64,000 nt of DNA from Candidatus Hadersleviella danica (GTDB lineage Bacteria > Chloroflexota > Anaerolineae > Promineifilales > Promineifilaceae). Below, piece after piece: positions 35,794 to 45,713 of the stretch (positions within the stretch are counted from its first letter, which is position 1; the number at the start of each line of letters is the position of its first letter). The DNA lies in NCBI GenBank assembly GCA_016711405.1, contig JADJSZ010000050.1, forward strand, positions 1 through 64,000, in the 5' to 3' direction. The notes under the pieces were generated by a model, which worked only from the letters and a program-made list of their open reading frames with translations, was not told the DNA's origin and did not search any database. The position numbers and the translations under genes are program-made.

Positions 35794-36777
35794 TTAGCGG
35801 TAGGGGAGTGGCTCTAGGATTGCCTCGAAGCCGTGTGGAACCCCTTTGACGATGACGCTAATCGCATCGTGGGAGTGGAGTGATTCCTGATGGGAAGCGA
35901 ATACGCGGAAGTCTTGGATACGGCCGTCGCCATCTAACACCTCATACATGAGCCGCACAGCATCTTCCACAAATTTGAGATTGGCCGCGTTTAACTCGGC
36001 AAATGCTTGCTCATCCTCACGCTTGACCATGACTTGCGTCTCGGTTTGCAATGCTTCGCGGCACATTTCTACCACGTCTTCTATCCACAAATTGCCTGTG
36101 TATTCGAGTGAAACCTTGGCCACGGAGCGTTGGCTGTGGGGCACGGCCGCTACGCCGCGTGTGACATTGGCGTGTACGCTTAGCTCGTAACTGCACGGGC
36201 AGGTGGAGGAGTAGACAAAGTCGAGGTGGATGAATTGGCGCACACGGCCGTCTGCACCCATCACCGTTTCCAGCACGACGGGATAATACTGGTAGCCCGA
36301 GAGACCGCTCCGCAAGCTATCTTGGCGCATGGGGTAATCAAACGCGACAGCGATGCGGGCCGATTGGCTTTCTAAGTTTTCGACATAGCTCCGCACGACA
36401 TTGTGGAGGGTGCTGGGGTTCAGGTCGCTGGCTTCGTATTCGTAAAATGTCCGCATAATGCGGCTCATGTTGATGCCTTTCTTGTGCGCCTCGAGCGAAA
36501 CAGTGCCTGTGATGGCGCAGTGCATGGTTTGGGTTTGCCCGTCACGCCCCATCATTTGCAGGGGCATCTTAAAGTTGTGGATGCCGACGTGTTGGATGGA
36601 GACTTGTGCCCCTTTGTTGGGGGTGTTTTGCAAGTCGGGCAGGGTTTCTTTGTAGGCGGCCGTGGCTACAAAATTGGGGTCGTACACCTGTTGGAGGTCG
36701 CGTACATCACGCACTGTGGGGGCATGCCCGTGCCCATTGGCATAACCAATTCCGTTGTTGTTAATGGCTTTTAACAT
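35794..36777 (-). CDS. folE2: GTP cyclohydrolase FolE2 (type IB)
   Basis: 327 residues. It catalyses GTP to 7,8-dihydroneopterin triphosphate for folate and queuosine-type pathways, using a metal other than obligate zinc. Diagnostic motifs: VGIHNFKMPL, the SSTCPCSYEL segment with the metal-ligand Cys, and GVAAVPHSQRSVAKVSLEY. The catalytic Glu and Cys regions are present and the length is normal for the family. Many folE2 genes are induced by zinc limitation through Zur; a dyad upstream (36845-36864) is a possible operator. Convergent with the AAA gene. Confidence 0.95.
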   Translation of the reverse strand: MLKAINNNGIGYANGHGHAPTVRDVRDLQQVYDPNFVATAAYKETLPDLQNTPNKGAQVSIQHVGIHNFKMPLQMMGRDGQTQTMHCAITGTVSLEAHKKGINMSRIMRTFYEYEASDLNPSTLHNVVRSYVENLESQSARIAVAFDYPMRQDSLRSGLSGYQYYPVVLETVMGADGRVRQFIHLDFVYSSTCPCSYELSVHANVTRGVAAVPHSQRSVAKVSLEYTGNLWIEDVVEMCREALQTETQVMVKREDEQAFAELNAANLKFVEDAVRLMYEVLDGDGRIQDFRVFASHQESLHSHDAISVIVKGVPHGFEAILEPLPYR

Positions 36778-36844
36778 GGGTTTCTCCTTCTATCTGAATG
36801 TCCTAGGCACGGCCGCTTGCCCGACGGCCGAAAGGGTGGGAAGT

Positions 36845-36864
36845 GTAATCGGTGTCTCGATTAC
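36845..36864. promoter_or_regulatory. Candidate operator dyad upstream of folE2
   Basis: GTAATCG and CGATTAC are perfect complements separated by six bases, about 70 bp before the folE2 start. It is the only clear short dyad in the region. It does not match a Zur box that I can name with confidence. Confidence 0.35.
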
Positions 36865-37023
36865 CTTGTGTAGACGCACTGGTTGGCAAGTATCTTTCAT
36901 AAAGAGCATTGTAAACCAATACGCAATAGGCCAATCATACAAAAGGGTCTGTTAGAATTAGACAAAACCTGTGCAAAACAATAACAAATCTATACAACAT
37001 CTTGCAGTTTCCTCTCTGAAAAC

Positions 37024-37062
37024 AAAAAAGGGCGCACCAACCAGCAGTTGGTGCGCCCTTTT
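37024..37062 (-). terminator. Rho-independent terminator after the DUF2892 gene
   Basis: A perfect 17-bp stem, AAAAGGGCGCACCAACC with its complement, around an AGCA loop, with A and T runs at its ends. It ends 18 bp after the DUF2892 stop codon. Confidence 0.92.
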
Positions 37063-37079
37063 GGGGTTGTCGAAGCGTG

Positions 37080-37274
37080 TTATTTTTGCTCGATGGGGCA
37101 GGTGGAGATGCCAAAGGGCATGTAGAGGGGGCAACGGCTGACAGCGGCCGTGCCCAGTAGCACCAGCCCCAACAACCCCCACCAACTGCTGAAATAAAAT
37201 CCTAAGGTCACAATGACCAGCCCTAAAATCAGGCGAATCATACGGTCTACTTGGCCAACGTTTGGTTTGCTCAT
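37080..37274 (-). CDS. DUF2892 (YgaP-like) small membrane protein
   Basis: 64 residues with the DUF2892 pattern: NVGQVDRMIRLILGLVI at the N-terminus, two hydrophobic helices, and a C-terminal SRCPLYMPFGISTCP with two cysteines. This family is the membrane part of YgaP-type rhodaneses and often occurs as a stand-alone gene near sulfur or redox genes. It lies 155 bp downstream of a Crp/Fnr-type regulator in the same direction, a common pairing. Confidence 0.88.
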   Translation of the reverse strand: MSKPNVGQVDRMIRLILGLVIVTLGFYFSSWWGLLGLVLLGTAAVSRCPLYMPFGISTCPIEQK

Positions 37275-37387
37275 GTCAAAAATCTCCTTGTGGTCTATCT
37301 TTTTTCATCTGCCCTTACGATACCACAGGGGGAGGACGGCCGTCTGTGACTTAATCACATAGGGGACAAGATGAGAGTAAAGAAAGA

Positions 37388-37438
37388 GGTGAGAAGTTGG
37401 CCACTTCTCACTTTTCACGTTTCACTTCTTACTTCTTC
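37388..37438. repeat. Heptad array, word CACTTCT
   Basis: Five heptads CACTTCT/CACTTTT (37404-37438) with a short complementary left arm, GAGGTGAGAAGT (37388-37399). The stop codon of the Crp/Fnr gene lies in the right part. Confidence 0.82.
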
Positions 37439-38094
37439 CCCCCCAACGCCGCCCCATCCACCACCGTAATGGTGCCACGGCCGAGGGCGATTATCCCTTC
37501 ACGTTCCCACTCTTTGAGCAAGCGGCTGACCACTTCACGGGCTGTGCCCAACTCAAAGGCGATTTCCTGATGGGTGGTGGCGAGGGTGGGGTGGATGGCC
37601 GTGTGTTCCCCCAGCCACGCCGCCAAGCGCACATCCATCCGCTGAAAAGCAACCTCTTCCACCACCTCCATGACAATGGCCAGCCTGTGTGAGAGTAGGC
37701 GAAACAGGTAATTGCGCCACACGGCGTATTGCGACACCCATGTTTGCACCACGGCCGCAGGGATGAGCAACGCCTGCACCTCTTGCACCACCACGGCAAG
37801 GGCGGGAAACGGCTCATCACTGAGAATGCAGGAGGCGGTGAGGATGCAACTCTCGTGGGCTTCGATGCGGTACAGGGTGATTTCACGGCCGTTTTCCCCC
37901 AACTTATACACCCGCACCGCCCCCTCCACTACTAGAGCCAAATGGGTACAAACGTCTCCCTGCCAACAAATCATTTGGCCTACGGGAAAGGTGTGGAGTC
38001 GGCCGTGGTCGGCCAGTGCCGCTTTCGCTTCGGGTGGGGCGGCTTGCAAAAAAGGGAACTGTTGCTCGATTTGGGCGAAGGTGAGATGGGGCAT
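37429..38094 (-). CDS. Crp/Fnr family transcriptional regulator
   Basis: 221 residues. An N-terminal cyclic-nucleotide-binding-like beta-barrel (about 15-120) and a C-terminal winged helix (about 150-215) with the recognition segment TTHQEIAFELGTAREVVSRL. Cysteines occur at ICWQGDVC and in the motif ESCILTASCIL; the latter is typical of a Crp/Fnr subgroup often beside DUF2892 or rhodanese genes. The four-Cys cluster of Fnr is not present in its usual N-terminal form. A role in redox or reactive sulfur/nitrogen sensing is inferred from the neighbour. The stop codon is in a heptad array. Confidence 0.88.
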   Translation of the reverse strand: MPHLTFAQIEQQFPFLQAAPPEAKAALADHGRLHTFPVGQMICWQGDVCTHLALVVEGAVRVYKLGENGREITLYRIEAHESCILTASCILSDEPFPALAVVVQEVQALLIPAAVVQTWVSQYAVWRNYLFRLLSHRLAIVMEVVEEVAFQRMDVRLAAWLGEHTAIHPTLATTHQEIAFELGTAREVVSRLLKEWEREGIIALGRGTITVVDGAALGGKK

Positions 38095-38179
38095 TGGTAT
38101 TGGGTCTTGGGGGATAGGTCTGTTGCTGGTTTAGAAATTTAGCGTCAAGGGGCACAGGTTCCAAAACGCCATGATAAAT

Positions 38180-38312
38180 GGGTGTATTTCATTGGAGTTG
38201 AGACTTGTTGGGGGTAATTTTTTTAGACACGAACTTCACGAATGAGATTCGAGGCAATCCGTGAAATTCGCGTCTATTTTTTTGTCTTTTACAGGTGAGA
38301 TGAACCACACCC
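38180..38312. mobile_element. MITE-like element, GGGTGT terminal repeats, copy 3
   Basis: 133 bp. The left end reads GGGTGTATTTCATTGGAGTT and the inverted right end GGGTGTGGTTCATCTCACCT. The interior is an unrelated inverted repeat of the TAGACACGAA...TTCGCGTCTA type. Same outer ends and length as copy 2 with a different core. Confidence 0.7.
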
Positions 38313-38318
38313 GTCAGA

Positions 38319-40750
38319 CTACCAACTTCTCCTCGGCAATATCATCGTGAAAGTAGAGCCAAACCCGATTTGGCTGGTTACTTCGATTCGGCCGCCATGT
38401 GCTTCCACAATGCGTTGGGCAATGGCTAATCCCAGCCCAAAACCCGGTGTGGTATGCGCCATATCTTGCCGCCAAAATGTTTGGAAAATGTAGGGAAAAT
38501 GCTCCTTGGCAATGCCCATCCCTGTATCCTTCACCACCATACAAATTTGCTCCTCATTGTAGTGAATGGTTATGGTGATGCTCCCGTCGGCCGGGGTGTA
38601 GCGATAGGCATTGTCTAAAATTTGATTAACCGCCTCCCGCAAACTGTCCAAATCCCCATCAGCAAAGGAAGTGTGGCGGGTTTTTCATAATGGAGAGCGG
38701 GTTGGGAGCCATACTTCGCCTCTTTGCTTTTGGCGATGCTCTCGGCAAGCACGCCCATGTGTACGGCCGACAGATTGGCCTTCATCTCCGCTTTGCTTTT
38801 CAGGCGAGCCATCAACAACAATATCTCAATCAGCCTCACCATGCGCTCAATTTGCTCATTGATGATGGCCACTCTGTCTTGCCGTTTTTGAGCATCTTCC
38901 AGCCGAGCCAACACAAAAGCGTTGGTTCCAATAATGGCCAGTGGAGTGCGAAACTCATGCGCCGCGTTTTGGATAAAGTCGGTCAGCAATTGCACCCGCT
39001 CCTTTTCCAGTGTCAACTCAAATTCCCGTTGTTGGGCCAATTTGTGTTCGGTCACATCACGGCCGACGACCTGAATTTCGATGGGTTGCCCCTCATCATC
39101 CACCAACACCCGCTCTACCCACTCTTGCCAGCGCGTTTCCCCCTTGTTCGTCACTTCCATATGTTCGTATTGTTCGGTGCGGGGGTTTTGGAGTAGCGAG
39201 AGGTAGTGTTGACGAGCCTCTGCCTGATGTGCTGGGGGGATGAGGCTGAGAAAGCTACGGCCGATTAACTCTTGGCGGTTGTAGCCGTAATAGCGGCAAT
39301 AGGCATCATTCACAAAGACCAACGTCGCATCGGGCAAATAGCGACAAATGAGTTCCGTTTGGGTGTCCACCACCCCCTTGTATCGCTCCTCGCTCTGGCG
39401 CAGAGCCTCTTCCGCCAGCTTGCGCTCCCGAATATCCCGCACAACACTTTGCACATGCAACGGGGAGCCATCCCCATCTCGTATCAGTTCCACATTGATT
39501 TCGACAGGAATGAGCGAGCCATCTTTGTGGCGAAAGAGCCGCTCGTAAACGGGGAAGCGTTCACCCGCCAACAAGCGTTCTAAAACCTGTGTGCTTTGGC
39601 TCTGTTCAGCCGATAAATCGCTGAAAGAGAGGCGCTGAATTTCGGCCACTGTATAGCCGAGCATCTGTGCCGCACGTTCGTTGGCCTCCAAATGCCATCC
39701 CTCTAAGTCGAGCAGAAACACGCCATTATGGGCTTGGTCAAACAGAGCGCGATACCGCTGTTGTGCCGTAAAGAGAGCCTCCTCCCGCCATTTCTGTTTG
39801 GTAATATCGGTAAATGAGGTGACAACCGCATACGGAACACGCTCTCCTGCGAAAATGAGTGGCTGAGAGTTAATCGAAACCCAGCGCAAATCCCCATTTG
39901 GTTGGTGTACCCCCATAATCACATTTTCCACAGCTTGCCCTGTGTACAGGGTTGTCATGGCGGGGTGCGTTTGGTCTAAAAAAGGCGTGCCATCTTCATG
40001 GATGGTGTACCAGTGGGGGTCAATGGGGGTGCGCCCCATCATTTGCTGGGCCGTTAACCCCAAGATGCGTTCAGCGGCCGTATTACACGCCTGAACCGAG
40101 CCATCCCCCATGTGCAAGACAATCCCTTCCGACAAAGCGGCCACCAGTGAACGATGGAGCATCTCACTCTCGGCTAAACGCTGTTTATAATGTTGTTGGA
40201 GGGCACTGCTGATGGTTCCAAGAATAGACACTAGCAGGAAAAAGGCCACATAACTATAGGTTAAGGTGAAGGGAACCGTGGGCACAAAAAAGAAAACGAC
40301 GATGCTGGCGAAGCTGAGAGCGGCAACCAACAGCGTAATACGACGCTCTAAAAACAAGCCCGCTATCATCACCGCCAGCACCAAAAAGTTCAAGACCAAC
40401 ATGCGGTCTGGGAGCGGCCCCGGTGCCATGAAAATGGCCAGCCACACCCACCCCCAAATTGTACCGATTAAAATAAGCGCCCCTAGCCCATAAAGCCGGG
40501 TGCGGCTCACCCCATAGGTCAGGGCCATGGCCCCCAATGTGCCCAGTGCAAGGTAAGGCGCGGCCGTAAAACTGGGCATGAAAATCGCCCAAATGGGGGC
40601 TATAACCGCAATGGCAATCACAAGGGCAAGGCTTAACGAAGCGAGCAGGCGGGCTTTCTGCTGGTGTTCGCTCCCCACCAACACGGCCGACGGCCGTGTT
40701 AAACGCTCCAAAAACTTTTTAGCGAAGGTCAGGGTGGGTTCAATGTTCAT
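38319..40750 (-). CDS. Membrane PAS-PAS-PAS sensor histidine kinase (frameshifted)
   Basis: About 810 residues from ATG 40750; an upstream in-frame start adds 26 unconvincing residues. Residues about 35-180 hold five hydrophobic helices with the motif VSRTRLYG, shared with the kinase at 60870. Three PAS domains follow (LHRSLVAALSEGIVLHMGDG, RYRALFDQAHNGVFLLDLEG, RYKGVVDTQTELICRYLPDA), then HisKA with NAAHEFRTPLAIIGTN and HATPase_c with NQILDNAYRYTP and GFGLGLAIAQRIV. The frame breaks in the A run (38681-38685); adding one A joins ALHYEK to TRHTSFADGDL. No response regulator is adjacent. Confidence 0.9.
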
Positions 40751-40930
40751 GGGTATCACACCCCCCATTTCCAAACGATTAGAGTGGGCCAAAATACGCA
40801 TCTGCGCGATTAACAGCACAGGCCACACAATCCTTTCTGCCTAAAAATGTACCATAAATTGTCAAGCGTGGATATTTAGTTGGTTGTTAGACACCCTATT
40901 TTGCCGATGTTAGATTAGGTCGTTTGAGTA

Positions 40931-40967
40931 CTCCCTTCTCCCTCTAGGAGAGGGCAGGGGGTGAGGG
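40931..40967. repeat. Imperfect hairpin repeat upstream of the PAS kinase
   Basis: CTCCCTTCTCCCTCT is complementary to AGGAGAGGG/GTGAGGG. This 'CCCTCTCC...GGAGAGGG' type is common between genes in many phyla. The remaining 150 bp of the intergenic region shows nothing else. Confidence 0.6.
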
Positions 40968-41012
40968 CGGCTTAGGTCTCGAGAGGTTGGTCATGCCACA
41001 TTGTCAAACTAT

Positions 41013-41528
41013 TTAGGTGTGGCTCAGTTCGTATTGCCAATACGGCCGCCCATGACGCTCAAACTCGGCCGCTAAACCCATGCCCACTTTTTCCGCCACC
41101 CGGCGCGATGCATGGTTGCCCACCCGAATAAGGCTCACCAAACGGGGCAGGTTCAACTGTTGAAACGCATAATCGCGCACAGCCACGGCCGCTTCGGTGG
41201 CGTATCCCCGCCCCCAATAATCACTCCGCAAATCATAGCCCAGCTCCGCCACCTGCTCCTCGTTGATAGCCATCAACTCCAGCCCACAATCCCCCATCAG
41301 CACGCCATCTTCTTTGTGCCAAATCGAGAATAGCCCAAACCCATGTTCCGTTTGGTGGTCTAAATTGCGTTGGAGCCACCCTTGCATTTGCGCGGCCGTC
41401 AGGGGCGGAGATTCAAAAGCGGCCATCACTTGTGGGTCGGTAAAAATAAGCCAAAGCGCGTCAAAGTCTGTGGGGCGCATCGGCCGTAACAAAAGATGCG
41501 TTGTTTCTAAAACCTGTTCTGATGTCAT
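41013..41528 (-). CDS. GNAT family N-acetyltransferase (RimJ/RimL-like)
   Basis: 171 residues from ATG 41528. RimJ/RimL-type acetyltransferase: THLLLRPMRPTDFDAL at the N-terminus, the acetyl-CoA-binding segment LRSDYWGRGYATEAAVAV (Q/RxxGxG/A) near residue 100, and NHASRRVAEKVGM near the end. The ATG overlaps the TGA of the upstream cyclase gene by one base (TGATG), so translation is probably coupled. The acceptor substrate is unknown. Confidence 0.88.
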   Translation of the reverse strand: MTSEQVLETTHLLLRPMRPTDFDALWLIFTDPQVMAAFESPPLTAAQMQGWLQRNLDHQTEHGFGLFSIWHKEDGVLMGDCGLELMAINEEQVAELGYDLRSDYWGRGYATEAAVAVRDYAFQQLNLPRLVSLIRVGNHASRRVAEKVGMGLAAEFERHGRPYWQYELSHT

Positions 41529-44500
41529 CACCCTACCCCCAACTCCACCAGCAACCCTTGGCTGGCCGCTTGCCACACGGCCGCTTTTTCCCCCTGCCCC
41601 AACGCCTCACACACGGCCGCCAACACCGCTTGCGTCTGCGCCTGCTCATACCGCTCATCCGTGCCCTGCAAGATGGCCAAACTCTGCCGCAACGTCGCCT
41701 CGGCCGTGGCCAACTCCCCCTGCGCCTGCTGAATTTGCCCCAAGATGCGCAGTCCCGTCCCCTCATCGGCCGCCATGCCCAGCTCGCGGGCGAGGGCGAC
41801 GGCCGTTTGCCCCTCCTGCAACGCCTCCGCTAACTGACCCGCGCCCAACTGCATCAACGCCTTGTGCCGGTGCAACTCGGGCAAAAAGTCGCGTACCTCG
41901 GCTTGAGCAAAGTATTGCGCGGCCGTCTGTAAATGTCCCTCCGCCTGCTCAGGGCGGTGCAACTTGACATACGTCGCCCCCAAATTCATCTCAATCACCC
42001 CCAACACATACAGCGACTTGCCCGACTGCTCGAACGTGCCCAACACGCTCTGGTACAACCCCAACGCCTGCTCGGGCTGGCCGCGATACAAGGCCAACTG
42101 CCCCAAATTGTTCTCCGCAAAAGCACGGTTATAGACATCGCCAATGCGCTGGAACATCTGTTGTGCCATCTGGTAATGGGTGTTGGCTTCCCGCCATTGC
42201 CCCAGCCCAAAATAGGCGTTGGCGATTTGGTTATGGGTCATGGCCGCCCCATGCAGATTGCCCGCCTGCTCATATAAATCCAGCCCCGCCAAAAACTGTT
42301 GCAACGCTGTCTCGCTCGCCCCGCGCAACCGCGCTAAATGGCCGAGCAAATTATAGGCTCGCCCCAACACGTTGCTGTTGACCATCTCCCAGCCCATGCG
42401 CAGTGCCTCCTCGGCCAGCCGTTGCCCCTCATCCTGTTGCCCCCGCCGGCTGTGAATCAGCCCGGCCGTGATGAGCAACTCGGCCGCCGCCTCTGAAATT
42501 TGCCCCGGCAAACGCGCCAGCCCCCGCTCAATCCACAACCACGCCTCATCAAATTTGCCCGCCAGCTCCCAACGCCGTGCCAACCAACGGCACACTTGCA
42601 TATGCCCGTGGGCGTTGCCCGTCTGTTTGGCCAGTTTCAGCCCCTCTTCCAGTTGCGCCGTCGCCTCATCATAACGGCCGAGTTGCACCAAAATTTCGCC
42701 CAGCAGAACGATAATCTCCAACCGCTCCGTGCGCGTCGCTTTGGCGGGGAGCTTTTTGGCCGCCTCCTGCGCCCGTTGCAAATGGGTGATGGCCTCTTTG
42801 TTGGCGAATAAATTACGCGCCTGTTGCCCCGCCCGCAAAAGATAGCGCAACGCTTTCTCCCAATCGGCCCCCTTAAAGGCGTGGTAGGCGATGAGCGAAG
42901 CGTCGTCGGGCTGGGTTTCCTCGGTCACGGCCGCGATAATGCGGTGCAACTGTTGCCGTTGCTGTTCCAGCAGGGTGTCATACGTCACCTCATGGGTGAT
43001 GTTGTGCTTAAAGGCGTAGATTTCCTCCCCAGCGGGCATCTCGGCCGTTTCATCCCCCCCGCTCTGGCGCACAAACTCCCGCGCCACCAGCTCGATGGCC
43101 TCGCGGCGCAAATCGGCCGCGCTGGGGTGGTTGGGATGAACGCGGTTCATCACCTGCAACTCAAAACTGTTGCCAATCACGCTGGCCACTTTCAGGGTCA
43201 ACTTGTGCGTTTCGGGGAGCTTGTCCAGCCGAGCCAGCACGCTGGCATACATCGAGTCGGGCAGTTGGATGGTGAGTTCGGGCAGGGTAGCCCCCGCGCG
43301 GAGGGTGGGTTCGCCGTCGGCCGTCTCTTGCAGGCAATCGGCCGCTTGCAACCCCGCCACAATCTCGGGCTTCAGCCGCCACCGCTTGCGCTCATCGGGG
43401 CTGGCCAACTCCGCATCGCGCAGTAAATCGGCCAACTCCTCCACAAAAAACGGGTTGCCCTGCGCCTGATATTGAATGACATCCACCAGCAGGGGGGTGA
43501 CTTCGCCGTGCAACTGGTTGCGCACAATTTGAGCCACTTCATCCCGCGCCAATTCGCCCAACAAGATGGGCGTGTAGTAAGTCAGGTTAGGGGTCAGACG
43601 GTCGTCAATCTCGGGGAACGGCCGTCGCACCATGAACAACGCCATGGGGCTATCGGCCAGTTTTTGGGCAATGTATTTCAGCAAATCCACCGAGGCGGTG
43701 TCGAACAGTTGCACATCTTCCAGCAGAAGCAACAGCGGTTGCTCCTCTGCCCACATGTTGAGCATGTCCAGTGCCAGCGCAAAGAGCGATTCTTGGCGCA
43801 GTTGCGGGGTGAGCGGTTGGGTGGCGGGGGTGTCGGGGATGGGCAAGCCGAGCAAGTCGCCCATGAGGGGCAAGCGCACCAACCACTCGGGGTTGAGGAA
43901 GGTCAGTTGCATCTGGATGAAGGCCATCTGCCGGGCGAGGGCGGTGCGGGTCATCTCGCCCATGCCCGCCTCTTCGGGCATCCCCAACAGGGCGCGGAAG
44001 ATGTGCCGCCACGGGGCGTAACTCGTCTGTTGGGTGATGGCTTGGCCGTAGCCGATGGCCACACGCAAACCACGGCCGATGGCCCTGTCCACCACCTCGG
44101 CCGCAAAATGGCTCTTGCCCTGCCCCGGATGGCCGACCACATCCAACACTTGCCCTTTTTGCTGGGTGGTGCGCTCCAAACAAGCCATCGCGGCCGTCAG
44201 CTCCAACTGCCGCCCCACCAGCGGGGTCGTAAAAATGTCGGAGGGGTTCAGCGATTGCATCTGCACCTTTTCGGTGATGACAAACATGCTGACGGGCTTG
44301 GCTACCCCTTTGACGTAGATTTGGCCGAGGTATTTGGAGCGGAAGAGCAACTCCACAGCTTCGGCCACTTGCTGGCGGACCAGAATTTGGCCCGGCTCGG
44401 CTTGGCTCATAAAGCGGGCGGCAATATTCGTTTCGGAGCCGAGCACGCCGTAGGTGTGGCGGGCACGGCCGCCATACGCCCCTGCATAGACCCGCCCTTG

Positions 44501-45553
44501 GCTAATGCCCGCCTTGCTCTTCTGGATAAAGCGCAACTCGGGTGGCAGGGTGAGCAGTTCGCGGGTGGCGGCCACGGCGCGGGGCATGTTGTCCTCGTGG
44601 GCGACGGGAGCGCCAAAGGTGGCGTAAAAGAGACAGCCCTTGTCGCCGAACATGAGTTGCAGGAGGTAGCCATCGTAGCGGGCGAGGGTTTGTTGCACCC
44701 AGCGCACGTACTGGTCTACTTTGTCGGCCACATCGGGGTCGTGGGTCGTATCTAACCCCTCGAATTGCAGGAAAAGCACGGTGACGGGGCGCACGTCGGG
44801 CAAAATGTCTTGCACTTCTTGCAGGCGGCGGTAAAGCGGGGGGAGGAGCCACGGCCGACTTTGCTCGGCGGGGAGCAACGTCTCCTCAAACGCTGGCCAC
44901 GGGTTGGGTTCGGGCGGGGTGAGCAGTTCGCCCAGAAGTGCGGCCGTGTGTTCGCCGCGCCATGCGCCCAAGGTGACGTGGCCAGCGGCCGAGAGGGTTT
45001 CGGCCGTGTCGTGGTAGAGCAGGATTTCCCCTTTGTCGGCCAGCTTTTCCACCTTGGCCATTTTGTCCAGCGTATCGCCCACCAACACATCTAATAACTG
45101 AATATCGGGGTCGCCGACGACGAAGCGGCGGGCTGGGCCTGTGGCGATGGCCACTTTGATGGCCAGCGGGATGGTCGTGCCAGCCGGGGTGGTGAGGTTG
45201 GCGAAGGGGGACATGGCCGCTTGCATGGCCAGTCCGCAGGCGACGGCGGAGCGGCCGTCGTCCCCATCAAACCAGCAGGTAATCGCATCCCCTGCAAAGG
45301 TGATGACCACGCCCCGATATTGGTAAACGCACCCAATCAGGCTGTCGTAGACTTCGTTGAGGTGTTGGGTGAGCAGTTCCGCCCCCTGTTTAGGGCCAAA
45401 TTCGTCTAGCAGGGCGACGGTGAGAGGGGTGAAGCCTGACACGTCGGCGAAGACGGCCGTGCCGTGGGTTTCGGCGGGCAAATCGCGGCCGTCCCGCAGG
45501 GCTAAACGGCGGTCGAGGGGGATATAGGCGGCGAGTAAGGGGTCACTGTTCAT
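41528..45553 (-). CDS. Two class III cyclase domains fused to an NTPase and TPR repeats
   Basis: 1341 residues from ATG 45553 (a TTG two codons upstream is less likely). Residues about 30-200: class III nucleotide cyclase domain (GTAVFADVSGFTPL, VVITFAGDAITCWF). About 245-425: second cyclase-like domain (VLFLQFEGLDTT, LLQLMFGDKGCLFY, GVLGSETNIAARFM). About 440-800: AAA/STAND NTPase with VVGHPGQGKSHFAAE as a Walker A variant. From about 900: ten or so TPR-type repeats. This order matches soluble adenylyl cyclase-like proteins. Domain one keeps the metal Asp of FADVSGFT; the second has Glu/Asp changes and may be regulatory. A cytoplasmic signalling role is inferred. Coupled to the GNAT gene. 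Confidence 0.9.
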   Translation of the reverse strand: MNSDPLLAAYIPLDRRLALRDGRDLPAETHGTAVFADVSGFTPLTVALLDEFGPKQGAELLTQHLNEVYDSLIGCVYQYRGVVITFAGDAITCWFDGDDGRSAVACGLAMQAAMSPFANLTTPAGTTIPLAIKVAIATGPARRFVVGDPDIQLLDVLVGDTLDKMAKVEKLADKGEILLYHDTAETLSAAGHVTLGAWRGEHTAALLGELLTPPEPNPWPAFEETLLPAEQSRPWLLPPLYRRLQEVQDILPDVRPVTVLFLQFEGLDTTHDPDVADKVDQYVRWVQQTLARYDGYLLQLMFGDKGCLFYATFGAPVAHEDNMPRAVAATRELLTLPPELRFIQKSKAGISQGRVYAGAYGGRARHTYGVLGSETNIAARFMSQAEPGQILVRQQVAEAVELLFRSKYLGQIYVKGVAKPVSMFVITEKVQMQSLNPSDIFTTPLVGRQLELTAAMACLERTTQQKGQVLDVVGHPGQGKSHFAAEVVDRAIGRGLRVAIGYGQAITQQTSYAPWRHIFRALLGMPEEAGMGEMTRTALARQMAFIQMQLTFLNPEWLVRLPLMGDLLGLPIPDTPATQPLTPQLRQESLFALALDMLNMWAEEQPLLLLLEDVQLFDTASVDLLKYIAQKLADSPMALFMVRRPFPEIDDRLTPNLTYYTPILLGELARDEVAQIVRNQLHGEVTPLLVDVIQYQAQGNPFFVEELADLLRDAELASPDERKRWRLKPEIVAGLQAADCLQETADGEPTLRAGATLPELTIQLPDSMYASVLARLDKLPETHKLTLKVASVIGNSFELQVMNRVHPNHPSAADLRREAIELVAREFVRQSGGDETAEMPAGEEIYAFKHNITHEVTYDTLLEQQRQQLHRIIAAVTEETQPDDASLIAYHAFKGADWEKALRYLLRAGQQARNLFANKEAITHLQRAQEAAKKLPAKATRTERLEIIVLLGEILVQLGRYDEATAQLEEGLKLAKQTGNAHGHMQVCRWLARRWELAGKFDEAWLWIERGLARLPGQISEAAAELLITAGLIHSRRGQQDEGQRLAEEALRMGWEMVNSNVLGRAYNLLGHLARLRGASETALQQFLAGLDLYEQAGNLHGAAMTHNQIANAYFGLGQWREANTHYQMAQQMFQRIGDVYNRAFAENNLGQLALYRGQPEQALGLYQSVLGTFEQSGKSLYVLGVIEMNLGATYVKLHRPEQAEGHLQTAAQYFAQAEVRDFLPELHRHKALMQLGAGQLAEALQEGQTAVALARELGMAADEGTGLRILGQIQQAQGELATAEATLRQSLAILQGTDERYEQAQTQAVLAAVCEALGQGEKAAVWQAASQGLLVELGVG

Positions 45554-45645
45554 GGGCAAAAAAATAGAAGGGGAAGGAGGTGCTTAAACTGTCGTTTCTG
45601 TCTCCAATGGTAGCACAATCAGGCATGGTTCGCGCTTTTGATGAG

Positions 45646-45713
45646 GACGAGGGACAAGGGACTCGGGACGAGGGATTGCATTCCTGTCCCAAGTCCCTCG
45701 TCCCTAGTCCCCC
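45646..45713. repeat. Heptad hairpin array GACGAGG/CTCGTCC
   Basis: Four exact-register heptads GACGAGG, GACAAGG, GACTCGG, GACGAGG (45646-45673) face CAAGTCC/CTCGTCC heptads (45683-45713). The right arm touches the repaired stop codon of the C25 peptidase gene. Confidence 0.93.

Larger units (their letters stand above)
36778..37079. other. Intergenic region upstream of folE2
   Basis: 302 bp. It contains two ACGGCCG-type sites, the dyad at 36845-36864, about 130 bp of AT-rich sequence likely to hold the folE2 promoter, and a terminator for the DUF2892 gene (37024-37062). No gene seen. Confidence 0.7.
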
